A DNA stretch of 64,000 nucleotides from Erinaceus europaeus (taxonomy: Eukaryota; Chordata; Mammalia; Eulipotyphla; Erinaceidae). Location of the stretch: assembly GCF_950295315.1 (NCBI RefSeq), contig NC_080164.1, positions 55,895,451-55,959,450 on the forward strand. Reading direction: 5' to 3'. The notes beneath the pieces are model-generated. The model did not search any database and had not been told where the DNA came from. It saw only the letters and a list, made by a program, of their open reading frames with translations. The position numbers and the translations under genes were made by a program. Shown in pieces: positions 1-10,727 of this stretch. The first letter of the stretch is position 1. The number at the start of each line of letters is the position of its first letter.

Positions 1-46
1 CAACTCTGATAAAACCCAATATCCCCCTCCCTGTACATTGCCCTTT

Positions 47-230
47 CTTTTTTCTTTTCTTTTAAATTTCTTTATTGGGGATTAATGTTTTACAGTCGAT
101 AGTAAATATAATAGTTTGTACATAATATTTTTCCACATAATAATACAACCCCCACTAGGTCCTCTGTCACCCTTGTCCAGGACCTGTACTCTTCCCCCCC
201 AGAGTCTTTTACTTTGGTGTAATACACCTG
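47..230 (-). mobile_element. L1 3' UTR fragment (5'-truncated)
   Basis: Reverse complement of the 3' terminus of the full-length L1 at 4841-10715, including the AATAAA-bearing end. It is flanked by the direct repeat CATTGCCCTTT (36-46 and 231-241), so it is a short, severely 5'-truncated L1 insertion with its tail on the left. Confidence 0.85.
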
Positions 231-261
231 CATTGCCCTTTCAGTTCTTTCTCTTTTATTT

Positions 262-300
262 TTTTGCTTCCAGGGTTATCGCTTGGGCTCGGTGTTGGTA
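262..300 (-). repeat. SINE-A 3' terminal scrap
   Basis: Matches the reverse complement of the distal end of long SINE-A copies (the 'cctccagggttat' block seen also at 2735 and 42206). Only the 3' end is present. Confidence 0.5.
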
Positions 301-318
301 GTAGAATAAAAAAATATG

Positions 319-572
319 GAATGGGTGGGGGGTGGGGTGGTAGCACTGCAGGTTATGTGCACATGATGCAAAGCGGGAGGAGTAAGGATCCCGGTTTGAG
401 CCCCTGGCTCCCCACCTGCAGGGGTGTTGCTTCACGAGTGGTGAAGCAGGTCTGCAGGTGTCTGTCTTTCTCTCCCCATCTCTGTCTTCCCCTCCTTTCT
501 CCATTTCTCTCTGTCTTATCCAACAACAATGACATCAGTAACAACAATAATAACCACAAACATAAAAAAAAA
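319..572 (+). repeat. SINE-A
   Basis: tRNA-derived SINE. The head carries a B-box-like GGTTTGAGCCC, then the body block CCCCACCTGCAGGGG, a T/C-rich section, and a tail of CAA/TAA repeats ending in A-rich DNA. The short repeat AATGGAATG flanks it on both sides. Confidence 0.8.
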
Positions 573-582
573 GAAAATGGAA

Positions 583-752
583 TGCAGGGCTGGATGGTGG
601 TGCACCTGACTAAGCACAAATGTTACAATGGGCAAGGACCTGGGTTTGAAACCCTGGTCCCCACCTGTAGGGGGAAAGCTTCATGACTGGTGAAGCTGGG
701 CTGCAGGTGTCTCTCTGTCTCTCTCCCTATCACCCCTTCTCCCCTCGATTTC
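583..752 (+). repeat. SINE-A2 (older relative of SINE-A), interrupted by LTR-2
   Basis: Head 'ggatggtggtgcacctg', B-box-like segment, CCCCACCTGTAGGGGGAAAGCTTCATG body and pyrimidine-rich stretch. The element stops at 752 where an LTR has inserted. A degenerate CCAATA-rich tail resumes after 1162. Confidence 0.7.
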
Positions 753-1162
753 TGGCGGAGAAGAGAGAGAGGAGGTCCGGAGCGAAGAGGGAAAACAAAT
801 CTTTATTTGCGCTGGCACCTCAGAGTTGGGTGCGAGAGAAGCAGGTTGGGCCACATGGAGGTAGCAAAAATGGCCACCTCATGCAGTAACCTTCCCTGCG
901 TCTAAACACCGAAGTGAAGCACTGGCAAGAGAGAGAGGTGCGGAAGAAGAAGGGCTTTTATGGGAGCAGCTCTCGGGAGAATGGGAAGGGGGAGGAGAGC
1001 AACCAGAGTACCGCAACCATTGGTGGGGGGAGATAGACAATGCCCTGAGGGCACAACATGGTGGAACAGGGGCTCCGAGAATGTCCCAACTCTCTCGGGA
1101 ACTAGCAATAGCCCGAGAGGACAACATGGCAGATGTGACTGTGTCTACACAATTTCCCAGCA
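753..1162 (-). mobile_element. Solo LTR, family LTR-2
   Basis: About 410 bp beginning TGGCGG and ending CAGCA, so that the reverse complement starts TG and ends CA. A reverse-strand AATAAA lies at 802-807. It splits a SINE-A2. A clean target duplication is not obvious, so the ends are good to a few bases only. It differs from the LTR-1 family. Confidence 0.6.
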
Positions 1163-1270
1163 TTTACCCAATACATAAATTGGGATAATAAAAATATTAT
1201 TAAAATAATAAAAAATATTATATGGAACACTTCATGAATGTGTCATCCTTGTGCAAGGGCCATCCTAATC

Positions 1271-1487
1271 ATTTTTATTTTATTTTATTTATTTATTAAT
1301 GAGAATGATAGGCGGGAGGAGAGAGAAAGAACCAGATATCACTCTGGTATATGTGCTGCCAGGGATTGAATTTGGGAGTTTGTGACCCCAGAGGTGGCAC
1401 AGTGCATGAAGCTTTGGACTACCAGGCATGAATTTGGGAGCTCATGCTTGAGAGCCCAATGCTTTATTCACTGCAGTATCTCTCAGA
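1271..1487 (-). repeat. SINE-B, rearranged
   Basis: Antisense SINE-B (ATTTATTAATGAGAA, CAGATATCACTCTGGTA, CTCATGCTTGAGAG). Its middle contains a short sense-oriented SINE-B piece around 1390-1430 ('gaggtggcacagtgcatgaagc'), giving a small fold-back. It lies inside the U6 pseudogene. Confidence 0.65.
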
Positions 1488-1543
1488 CCATCTGTGCTAA
1501 TCTTCCTATCATTCCAATTTTTAGTATATATGCTGCCAAAGTG

Positions 1544-1972
1544 TGCCAGGCTAGCATGGGGGTGCCTCTTCCCAGGCGTGTACTCTCTGGGTTGGAGGGA
1601 TCACGACCAGATCCAGCCTGGGCTGCTACTCACTCAGCGATGTGAGGGAGATGACTCAGGAACAGACTCGTGGTGGCAAGACAATTCAATTCTTTATTGA
1701 TCAGAGAGCCAAGGCTTTTAAAGGTTGGACCTGGAAGTGGCAAGTTGGAAACGGAAATGGCTAGGAAAAGGGAGGGTTTTAACTGGTAGGATTTATAATA
1801 CCCTGGAGGCAGGGAGGGTCTTGAGGGTAGAAAGAAGATAGATTAAAGGAATGGAATGAGTGGGGATCTTTCAGGCAAAATAATGATTATGTAGATAAGT
1901 CTGATAAGAGGATGGATGTCCCCTCAAGTCAATCTCTGCCAAGCTCAATCACATCCTCACAATTTCCTGACA
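1544..1972 (-). mobile_element. Solo LTR, family LTR-1
   Basis: About 429 bp starting TGCCAGGCTAGC and ending TTTCCTGACA. It contains TTTATTGATC (reverse-strand AATAAA). It interrupts the 5' end of the U6 pseudogene; AAAGTG or AAGTG flanks both sides, consistent with the 6-bp duplications of other LTR-1 copies. Confidence 0.75.
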
Positions 1973-1982
1973 AAGTGAGCAC

Positions 1983-2275
1983 TTTTTTTTTTTTTTTTTT
2001 GCCTCCAGAGTTATCACTGGGGCTCAGTGCCTGCACTGCAAATCACTGTTCCCAAAGGCCACTTTTCCCCACCTCTTTTTTCCTCTCCCATTATTATTAG
2101 TTAGGACAGAGAGAAATTGAGAGGGATGTGGGAGGGGAGAGAGAGAGAGTGACAGCTGCAGACATGCTTCACTATTTGTGAAGCCTGCCTGCTTCAGGTG
2201 GGGAGCGGGGGCTTGAATCTGGGTCTTTTCGTTTAATACTAGGTGCACTTAACCCAGTGTACCACCTCTTGGCCT
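1983..2275 (-). repeat. SINE-A
   Basis: Poly(T) start, then 'gcctccagagttatcactggggctc', GGACAGAGAGAAATTGAGAGG, and CACTTAACCCAGTGTACCACC for the reversed tRNA-like head. Confidence 0.75.
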
Positions 2276-2489
2276 CTGCCAGTCCCCTGCTCGGCCTCAG
2301 CCCTCTCAATTCTCTGTTCGCACCAGAACAACTGGATGTAGCTGGAAGGAACCCACAATTGAGAAAACTGCTGAATCTCAAGAGCCCACATCTTTGTCCT
2401 GCTGCCCTGTGCATTTCCACAGTCATGCCTTTTCTTCTCCTGTCCAACTGTCAACTGTCAATATTACCTTTCTACTTACTCCTTACTTT

Positions 2490-2695
2490 TTTTATTTTTA
2501 CTTTTAAAGATAGAGACAGGTAGTGAGGAAGAGATATAGATAGATAGAAAGAGATATACGTACATACGTACATACATACATACATACATACATACATACA
2601 TACATACATAAACAGCCATCACTGAAGATTCCTTCAATGAGATGGGGGCCAGACTTGAACTTGGGTTGTGTACATGGCAAGACCATTTTGCCAAC
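2490..2695 (-). repeat. SINE-D (old tRNA-like SINE) with microsatellite
   Basis: Degenerate antisense SINE with 'cttccttcaatgagatgggggccagacttgaacttgggt' and 'tacatggcaagaccattttgcc', resembling 13906-14050 and 44680-44818. Its tail region has expanded into the TACA array listed separately. Confidence 0.5.
2557..2610. repeat. (TACA)n microsatellite
   Basis: About 13 tandem tetranucleotides, near-perfect except for two CGTA variants at the left end. Confidence 0.9.
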
Positions 2696-2710
2696 CCTCT
2701 CCTTACTCTT

Positions 2711-3078
2711 TTGTTTCTTTATTTTTAATGGTTTTTTTTTGGCCTCCAGGGTTATTGCTGGGGCTAGGTGCTTGCACCATGAATCCACTGCTCCTGGAGG
2801 CCCTTTTTTTCCCCCTTTTGTTGCTCTTGTTTTATCTTTCTTGTGGTTATTATTATTGTTGTTATTAAGGTTGTTGTTGCTGGATAAGACAGAGAGAAAT
2901 GGAGAGAGGAAGGGAAAACAGAGAGGGGGAGAGAAAGATAGACACCTGCAGACCTGCTTCACCACTTGTGAATCGACCCCCCTGCAGGTGGGGAGCCAGG
3001 GGCTCGAGCCGGGATCTTTGCTCTGTTCTTTGCGTTTTGTGTCACATGCGCTTAACCCACTGCTCTACCACCTGTCCC
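2711..3078 (-). repeat. SINE-A, long form
   Basis: Complete antisense copy from poly(T) and 'ggcctccagggttattgctgggg' to the head GCGCTTAACCCACTGCTCTACC. Flanked by CCTCTCCTTACTCTT at about 2696-2710 and 3079-3093, a clear target-site duplication. Confidence 0.85.
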
Positions 3079-3093
3079 CCTCTCCTTACTCTT

Positions 3094-3515
3094 CTCCTGG
3101 TTCTTTTTTTGTTTGTTTGTTTCCCCCCCACTGAGCAATGAGCAGCAATCAACAAAGAATAACTTCAAAACCTGCAAGCCTAACTGTGTTGGTGACCAAA
3201 CACAATGTGTGTCCTTATAGCTACTACCATTCTCTTATCACAGGCACCATCTCTGAACTGGTCCCTTCTTTTTTGTCTGCTCAAGAACTTGTCTTGTTTC
3301 TTTCCATTGTTACTGTCCCCTCTGAGGGATCATTACCCTCTCTATACATGCCTGTGACAACATTCCCCTGATAAGAAAGGTTTTCCTTAGAAATAAAGAA
3401 AGAAAAAGAATGAAAGAAAGAAAATTTCTTTTTGATTGCATATCAGCCTTCCAGCAGTAGTAGCAGCAGTTCCATTTCTCTTTTCCCCCTGGACAGCAAC
3501 ACTTCAGGACCGGGA
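3094..3515. other. Single-copy stretch, no feature seen
   Basis: No repeat family used elsewhere in the window and no convincing coding frame. An A/G-rich AAAG run lies near 3395-3425. Confidence 0.4.
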
Positions 3516-3680
3516 TTTTTTTTTTTTTTTTTTTAAGATTTTATTTATTGATGAGAAAGATAGGAAGAGAGAGAGAAAGAATCAAACATCACTCTGGTAC
3601 ATGTGCTGCTGGGGCTTGAACTCAGGACCTCATGCTTGAGAGTCAAGTGCTTTATCCACTGTGCCAACTCCTGGACCACA
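3516..3680 (-). repeat. SINE-B
   Basis: Poly(T), AAGATTTTATTTATTGATGAGAAAGATAGG, CACTCTGGTACATGTGCTGC, CTCATGCTTGAGAGTC and TTTATCCACTGTGCC, ending CTGGACCAC. This is the full antisense SINE-B unit. Confidence 0.8.
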
Positions 3681-3854
3681 ACAGGGATGCTTTTGAAGTA
3701 CCTTGCTGAGTAGGACTTTTCCTGTGGCCATGGAACTGATGATTAGGGCCAAATATGGGGACACAGGAGAGTGGTTTAATGCATGGTTAAACTGGCCTTA
3801 TTGTCTCATCTATCATTTCATGTTTCCTCTCAATTTCTCCTCCTCCTCCTCTCC

Positions 3855-3972
3855 CTCCTCCTTCTTTTATCAGAGCTTTGCTCAGCTCTGGCTTATGGTG
3901 GTGATTGAACTTGGAGTCTTGGAGCCTCAGGCATGAATGCTTTTTTGCATAACCAACTGTGTTGTCTCCCAG
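3855..3972 (-). repeat. SINE-C
   Basis: Antisense SINE-C: 'atcagagctttgctcagctctggcttatggtggt', 'ttggagcctcaggcatgaatgc', 'gcataaccaactgtgttgtctccc'. Confidence 0.75.
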
Positions 3973-4066
3973 AACTCTCTCTCCATTCTTAGCCCTATTA
4001 AAAACAAAGAAGGACCCTGGAGGCAACAAATAAATGAAAAGGAATTTCTTCTTAAAAAAAAAAAAA

Positions 4067-4240
4067 AGGACTGGGGAGATAGCATAATGGTTTTGCAAAA
4101 GAAAAAAAAAGAAAGAAAGAAAGGTTTCTTGCCTGAGGCTTCAAAATCCCAGGTTCATTCCCTAGCACCACCATAAACCAGAGCTGAGCAGTGCTCTGGC
4201 AAATAAAATAAAATAAAATAATTTTTAAAAAATAAACAAA
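4067..4240 (+). repeat. SINE-C
   Basis: Sense SINE-C: 'ctggggagatagcataatggtt', an internal A/G-rich insertion around 4098-4125, 'ttcattccctagcaccaccataaaccagagctgagcagtgctctgg', then an (AAAAT)n tail. Confidence 0.8.
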
Positions 4241-4828
4241 AAACAAAGAAAGCAGGATCACACTGGTTGAGATGCTAGCCTCATAGAGAAAGCTGTGCCT
4301 TCCCTTCCCTCCCTCTAATGCAAATAAAGGGAGTTCCAGAGATTACTTGTGACTACAAATTGTGGAGATTTGCATTCATTCTCCAGCTGGGCATCCATCT
4401 CCCCTCTGCCCACCTGAAAGGGAGAAGTGACTGGAGTGAGGTTGGGGTAGAGAGGAAGCTTCAGTGGGAAGCTTGCAAGTTTGCAACCTTGTTGGAAGAT
4501 TTCAGTAGGGGAATACAATCCAGAGCAAGATTTTGAGCCTGGCTGCCAGGACTGTACATGATGGCAGATATGTAAGGAGAGATTATATCTCCATCTCAGG
4601 GCACTGAGAGTGGAAAGACTCCTTCAGAGTCCCCCAAGGAGCTCATACACATGCACTTGAGAGAGCCATGCCATTTGGTTGCCATGCCTGCAGTGAATGG
4701 GTGGCTGACTGTGGCCAGAAGAAGAAAGCTAGGGAGGCAGAGACAACCAACAGAGGGAGAAGGCTGTGGGTTCTCCCCAACAACTCCCTTTCCCACCCCA
4801 AGCCCAGAAACAGGGAGGAAGAGGCTAG
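4241..4828. other. Single-copy stretch left of the full-length L1
   Basis: No window repeat recognised and no coherent coding frame. An octamer-like ATGCAAAT occurs at about 4318. The last bases form the left target duplication of the L1. Confidence 0.4.
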
Positions 4829-4840
4829 AGAAAGAGCCCC

Positions 4841-5603
4841 GAGATTCGACTTCTGGAGGTGGAGCTACGAGCAGCAGATCACTTTCTCTCCTCCTCTCTT
4901 CTCCTCTACTTTCCCAGATCAACTAGGAATACCAAAGGAAACCACCCGGACCAAAACAAGACAGGACTAGAATGACCACAGGAACCCAGTAAATCACCCG
5001 TTAGTACAAACACGCATGACTGATGACAGAGAGGAGAGAGGGGCCTAAGGAGAGATTAAGTGACTGCTAACAGTTCAACAGTTTATCAGTGGAGACACCA
5101 CCTCCAGTCTGCTCCACAACAACGGGACAGCTGAAGGGAGGAAAGGACTCCCCAGAGACTCACCAAGTGCAACTCTGAGTCTCCATTGCTACTACCCTCA
5201 GAATCTGGAGCAGCAACAGGGAGGGACACCAGGGGACAGAGATCTAACCAGGAAACTCAGGAGAAGACATAGCTCCGTGGCATAGCTGAGGGGCTGTGAA
5301 AGTCTCTTTGCATAACCACTGGATTATCTCTGCCACACCCTGCTTTATCTCTTGGTCAAGAGTCAGTGATTAAGCTAAGAAGCCTATTGATAGTTTAAAA
5401 GCCCTCAGGCTCCCATAACCTACAGGGAAGAAAAAAAAAGAGGCTTTTACACTACTGAGCTCCAACTCAGGGATTGAAAAAACTGTTAACTTCCACCATG
5501 GTAAACCCTTTAATTAAATTACTTAGACACAAGTCAATCCAGGCAATAGTGATCAATAATTTGAAAAGTACTGATAAAGGGAACTCATAACATAATATAT
5601 AAA
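4841..5603 (+). promoter_or_regulatory. L1 5' UTR (expected internal promoter)
   Basis: Begins GAGATTCGACTTCTGGAGG and contains a pyrimidine-rich block at about 4883-4915. The same start is present at 34269 (reverse strand) and about 38797, so it is the true 5' end of the subfamily. Promoter function is inferred from the L1 family, where the 5' UTR drives transcription. Confidence 0.75.
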
Positions 5604-6578
5604 ATGGTTAAAACAACAAGAAAAAATATTGGAGACTCGAACCAGGACAAGAGTCCAGCTAAAAGTCCTCCAGAGGGTGAAGCACAAAACAACGAGTTCA
5701 ACATCCAAACATTAGCTAAGGAAATAATAACAGGAGTGAGTAAAGAATTTGAAAAAATTGTAATCAGAAATGCAGGAACAACAAATGAGAATATGGAAGA
5801 AAATTCTAATTATCTCATGGTTATTAGAGAGCTGAAAGCTGAAATCGCTGAGCTAAGAAGGCAACTAGCTGAATAAGCTAAAACAGTATCAGAGCAGGGC
5901 AACAAAATAGATGAACTCCAGAAAGCAGTAGAGGGCAGAGAGAATAGAATCTATGAGGCTGAAGACAGAATTAGCAAGATTGAGGATGAGTTAGAGACAA
6001 CTAAAAAAGAAGTAAGAGATCTCAAAAAGAGATTAAGAGATGCTGAAAACAACAACAGAGTCCTATGGGATGACTTCAAAAGAAACAATATACGCATTAT
6101 TGGCTTACCAGAGGAAGAAAGAGAAGGAGAGGAAGAAAGCATTCTCCAGGCCATAATAGCTGAAAATTTCTCTAGTCTAGACAACACCAAAGACATAAAG
6201 ATTCAAGAAGCCCAGAGGGTCCCAAACAGAATTAACCCAGACCTAAAGACACCAAGACATGTCATACTTAGATTGGAAAGGAATAAGGATAAAGAAAGGA
6301 TCCTCACGGCTGCAAGAGAAAAACAAAGAGTCACCTACAAAGGAAAACCCATAAGATTAGCAGCAGACTTCTCCATACAAACACTACAGGCCAGAAGAGA
6401 ATGGCAAGATATCTATCGAGTACTCAATGAGAAAGGCTTTCAGCCAAGAATACTATATCCTGCTAGACTGTCATTCAGACTAGATGGAGGCATCAAAACC
6501 TTCTCAGACAAGCAACAGTTGAAGGAAGCAACCATCACCAAGCCTGCCCTGAAAGAAGTTCTGAAAGGTCTCCTATAA
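5604..6578 (+). pseudogene. ORF1: L1 ORF1 with one in-frame stop
   Basis: The frame is 324 codons, starting MVKTTRKN. It is open throughout except for TAA at 5874-5876 (codon 91), probably a CAA codon originally. Family knowledge: ORF1p is a trimeric RNA chaperone with coiled coil, RRM and C-terminal domain. Visible here are a Glu/Lys/Leu-rich heptad region (about residues 70-150), the RRM strand NNIRIIGLPEEE, and the C-terminal blocks KGKPIRLAADFS and ILYPARLSF. No in-frame ATG follows the stop, so simple reinitiation would not make the RRM part. The stop also occurs in the second L1 copy. Confidence 0.93.
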
Positions 6579-6634
6579 ACAACCAGACCACCACAAATAG
6601 GACATATATCAAAACACTCTAAAACTCTACAAGA

Positions 6635-9600
6635 ATGGCGTTAAAATATCTTCAATCTTTGATATCAATAAATGTCAATGGCCTGAATTCACCTATTAAA
6701 AGACACAGAGTAGGAAGATGGATCAGAAAACACAACCCAACAATATGTTGTCTACAGGAAACTCACCTAACGCAACAAGACAAACACAGACTTAAAGTGA
6801 AAGGATGGAAAACTATCATTCAAGCCAATGGCCCACAAAAAAGGGCAGGAACAGCTATTCTCATATCTGACATGATAGACTTTAAAATAGATAAGATTAA
6901 AAAAGATAGGAATGGACACTACTTAATGCTCAGAGGATCAGTCAATCAAGAGGACTTAACAATTATTAATATCTATGCACCCAATGAGAAGCCATCTAAA
7001 TACATCATACTTCTACTGAAAGAGCTACAGCAATATATTAACAGTAAAACAATCATAGTAGGGGACTTCAACACCCCACTATCTCAACTTGACAGATCAT
7101 CCAGGAAGAAAATCAGTAAAGACATAAGGGAGCTAAATGAAGAGATAGATAAACTAGAACTATTGGACATTTTCAGAGTCATTCATCCCAAGAAACTGGA
7201 ATACACATTTTACTCAAATCCACATGGGTCATTCTCAAGGATAGACCATATGTTAGGCCACAAAGACAGCATCAGCCAATTCAAGAGCACTGAAATCATC
7301 CCAAGCATCTTCTCAGACCACAATGGAATTAAACTAACACTTAACAATCAACAAAAGATTAGTAACAGTCCCAAAATGTGGAAGCTCAACAGTACACTTC
7401 TTAACAACTTCTGGGTCAAAGAGGAAATCAAGGAAGAAATCAAAATGTTTCGAGAGTTCAATGAAAATGAAGACACAAGCTATCAAAATATTTGGGACAC
7501 AGCTAAAGCAGTCCTAAGAGGGAAGTTCATAGCTATGCAAGCACACATTAGGAAACAAGAAAAGGCACAAATAAACAGCCTGATTGCACATCTTAAAGAC
7601 CTAGAAGAATAACAACAAAGGAATCCTAAAGCAACCAGAAGGACAGAAATCACTAAAGTTAGGGCAGAACATTGAGAATAGGAAAACCATACAAAAGATC
7701 AATGAAAGTAAATGTTGGTTCTTCGAAAGAGTAAACAAAATTGACAAACCTTTAGCCAGACTCACAAAACAAAAAAGGAAGAAGACCCAAATAAATCGGA
7801 TAGTAAACGAAAGAGGAGATATCACAACAGACACTGCAGAAATTCAACATATCATGCGAGGCTTCTATGAACAACTATATGCCACCAAGCTAGAGAACCT
7901 GGAAGAAATGAATGATTTCCTAGATACCTACCAACTTCCAAAACTAAGTAAAGAGGAAGTGGATAACATGGACAGGCCCATCACAGCTAATGAAATTGAA
8001 ACAGTTATCAAAAATCTTCCCAAAAATAAAGTCCTAGACCAGATGGTTTTACAAATGAATTCTACAAAACTTTCAAAGAAGAACTAATACCTCTACTTTT
8101 AAAAGTCTTCCAGAAGATTGAAGACACTGGAATACTCCCTGCCAGCTTCTATGAAACCAACATCACCCTGATACCAAAAGTAGACAGGGACACAACCAAA
8201 AAAAGAAAACTACAGACCAATATCTCTGATGAACATAGATGCGAAAATATTGAACAAAATTCTAGCCAACCGGATACAGCAGTATATCAAAAAGATTGTT
8301 CATCATGACCAAGTGGGGTTTATCCCAGGCATGCAAGGTTGGTTTAATATACGTAAATCAATCAATGTGATCCACCACATCAACAAAAGCAAGACCAAAA
8401 ACCACATGGTCATATCAATAGATGCAGAGAAAGCCTTTGACAAAATACAACATCCCTTTATGATCAAAACACTACAAAAAATGGGAATAGATGGAAAATT
8501 CCTGAAGATAGTAGAGTCTATATATAGCAAACCTACAGCCAACATCATACTCAATGGTGAAAAACTGGAAGCATTTCCCCTCCGATCAGGTACTAGACAG
8601 GGCTGCCCACTATCACCATTACTATTCAACATAGTGTTGGAAGTTCTTGCCATAGCAATCAGGCAGGAGCAAGGAATTAAAGGCATACAGATTGGAAGAG
8701 AAGTCAAACTCTCCCTATTTGCAGATGACATGATAGTATACATGGAAAAACCTAAGGAATCCAGCAAGAAGCTTTTGGAAATCATCAGGCAATACAGTAA
8801 GGTGTCAGGCTATAAAATTAACATTCAAAAGTCAGTGGCATTCCTCTATGCAAACACTAAGTTAGAAGAAATTGAAATCCAGAAATCAGTTCCTTTTTCT
8901 ATAGCAACAAAAACAATAAAATATCTAGGAGTAAACCTAACCAAAGAAGTGAAAGACTTATATACTGAAAATTATGAGTCACTACTCAAAGAAATTGAAA
9001 AAGACACAAAGAAGTGGAAAGATATTCCATGTTCATGGGTTGGAAGAATTAACATCATCAAAATGAATATATTACCCAGAGCCATCTACAAATTTAATGC
9101 TATCCCCATCAAGATCCCAAGCACATTTTTTAGGAGAATAGAAAAAATGCTACAAATGTTTATCTGGAACCAGAAAAGACCTAGAATTGCCAAAACAATC
9201 TTGGGAAAAAAGAACAGAACCGGAGGCATCACACTGCCAGATCTCAAACTGTATTATAGGGCCATTGTCATCAAAACTGCTTGGTACTGGAACATGAACA
9301 GACACACTGACCAGTGGAATAGAATTGAGAGCCCAGAAATGAGGCCCCACATGTATGGACATCTAATCTTTGACAAAGAGGCCCAGACTATTACATGGGG
9401 AAAGCAGAGTCTTTTCAACAAATGGTGTTGGAAACAATGGGTTGAAACATGCAGAAGAATGAAACTGAATCACTGTATTTCACCAAATTCAAAAGTAAAT
9501 TCCAAGTGGATCAAGGACTTGGGTGTTAGACCACAAACTATCAGAGACTTAGAGGAAAATATTGGCAGAACTTTTTTCCGCATAAATTTTAAAGACATTT

Positions 9601-10449
9601 TCAATGAAACGAATCCAATTACAAAGAAGACTAAGGCAAGTATAAACCTATGGGACTACATCAAATTAAAAAGCTTCTTCACAGCAAAAGAAACCACTAC
9701 CGAAACCAAGAGACCCCTCACAGAATGGGAGAAGATCTTTACATGCCATACGTCAGACAAGAGGTTAATAACCAACATATATAAAGAGCTTCCCAGGCTC
9801 AACAACAAGACAACAAATAACCCCATCCAAAAATGGGGGAGAGGATTTGGACAGAATATTCACCACAGAAGAGATCCAAAAGGCCGAGAAACACATGAAA
9901 AAATGCTCCAAGTCTCTGATTGTCAGAGAAATGCAAATCAAGACAACAATGAGATATCACTTCACTCCTGTGAGAATGTCATACATCAGAAAAGGTAACA
10001 GCAGCAAATGCTGGAGAAGCTGTGGGGTCAAAGGAACCCTCCTGCACTGCTGGTGGGAATGTCAATTGGTCCAACCTCTGTGGAGAACAGTCTGGAGAAC
10101 TCTCAGAAGGCTAGAAATGGACCTACCCTATGACCCTGCAATCCCCCTCCTGGGAATATATCCTAAGGACCCCAACACATCCATCCAAAAAGATCTGTGT
10201 ACACATATGTTCTTATCAGCACAATTTGTAGTAGCCAAAACCTGGAAGCAACCCAGGTGTCCAACAACAGATGAGTGGCTGAGCAAGTTGTGGTATATAT
10301 ACACAATGGAATACTACTCAGCTGTAAACAATGGTGACTTCACCATTTTCAGCCTATCTTGGATGGACCTTGAAAAAATCATGTTGAGTGAAATAAGTCA
10401 GAAACAGAAGGATGAATATGGGATGATCTCACTCTCAGGCCGAAGTTGA
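6635..10449 (+). pseudogene. ORF2: L1 ORF2 (endonuclease/reverse transcriptase), multiply broken
   Basis: ORF2p cuts target DNA and reverse-transcribes L1 RNA. The APE-type endonuclease is seen from the start [30 protein letters not shown], and SDHNGIKL near the end. Reverse transcriptase follows, with [26 protein letters not shown] and the catalytic FADDMIVY. A Cys-rich knuckle (C-X3-C-X7-H-X4-C) lies near 10010-10060. Lesions: TAA at 7610-7612; a 1-nt insertion near 7670 (shared with the other copy); a 1-nt loss near 8025-8033 compensated by a gain near 8198-8205; and a 2-nt gain near 9840. The product ends GRS just before 10449. Confidence 0.93.
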
Positions 10450-10715
10450 AAAACAAGATCAGGAAAGGAAACACAAGTCGAACCTGAAATGGAATTGGAG
10501 TATTACACCAAAGTAAAAGACTCTGGGGTAGGTGGGTGGGTGGGGAGAATACAGGTCCATGAAAGATGATGAATGACATAGTGGGGCTTGTATTGTTAAA
10601 TGGGAATCTGGGGAATGTTATGCATGTACAAACTATTGTATTTACTGTTGAATGTAAAGCATTAATTCCCCAATAAAGAAATAAATTATTTTTAAAAAAA
10701 GATAAAAAAAAAAAA
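10450..10715 (+). other. L1 3' UTR with G-rich tract and poly(A) signal
   Basis: Contains the G-rich segment at about 10524-10547 that is typical of mammalian L1 3' UTRs, then AATAAA at 10672-10677 and an A-rich tail. The same 3' UTR recurs at 25613-25845 and 61128-61360 and, reversed, at 47-230. Confidence 0.85.
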
Positions 10716-10727
10716 AAGAAAGAGCCC

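Larger units (their letters stand above)
1208..1982 (-). pseudogene. RNU6: U6 snRNA pseudogene, split by a SINE and an LTR
   Basis: Three blocks (about 1211-1270, 1488-1543 and 1975-1982) join into an antisense U6 copy. It has the 3'-end CCATAT, the GTCATCCTTG and GGGCCAT region, the AATTTTTAGTATATATGCTGCC 5' stem region (divergent), and GTGAGCAC for the U6 5' end. A SINE-B and an LTR-1 sit in the gaps. Many substitutions and no promoter make it a dead retrocopy. Confidence 0.8.
4841..10715 (+). mobile_element. L1: Full-length L1 retrotransposon (copy 1)
   Basis: A 5.9-kb element with an about 760-bp 5' UTR without obvious monomers, ORF1 (5604-6578), a 56-bp spacer, ORF2 (6635-10449), a G-rich 3' UTR and a terminal A-rich tail. 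AGAAAGAGCCCC flanks it at 4829-4840 and 10716-10727, proving the ends by target duplication. It is structurally complete but inactive: ORF1 has one stop, and ORF2 has a stop and several frameshifts. One ORF1 stop and one ORF2 insertion are shared with the L1 at 30493-34269. Divergence between the two is low by eye, so this is a recent subfamily. Confidence 0.95.

Noticed and set aside
319..400. tRNA gene(s) at SINE heads, here and elsewhere
   Set aside because: A- and B-box-like words are present, but the cloverleaf is not intact and the same sequence recurs as part of SINE units many times.
8303..8785. 160-codon frame on the - strand
   Set aside because: Antisense shadow of the L1 reverse transcriptase; the same applies to 30573-30824, 32921-33166 and 31293-31526.
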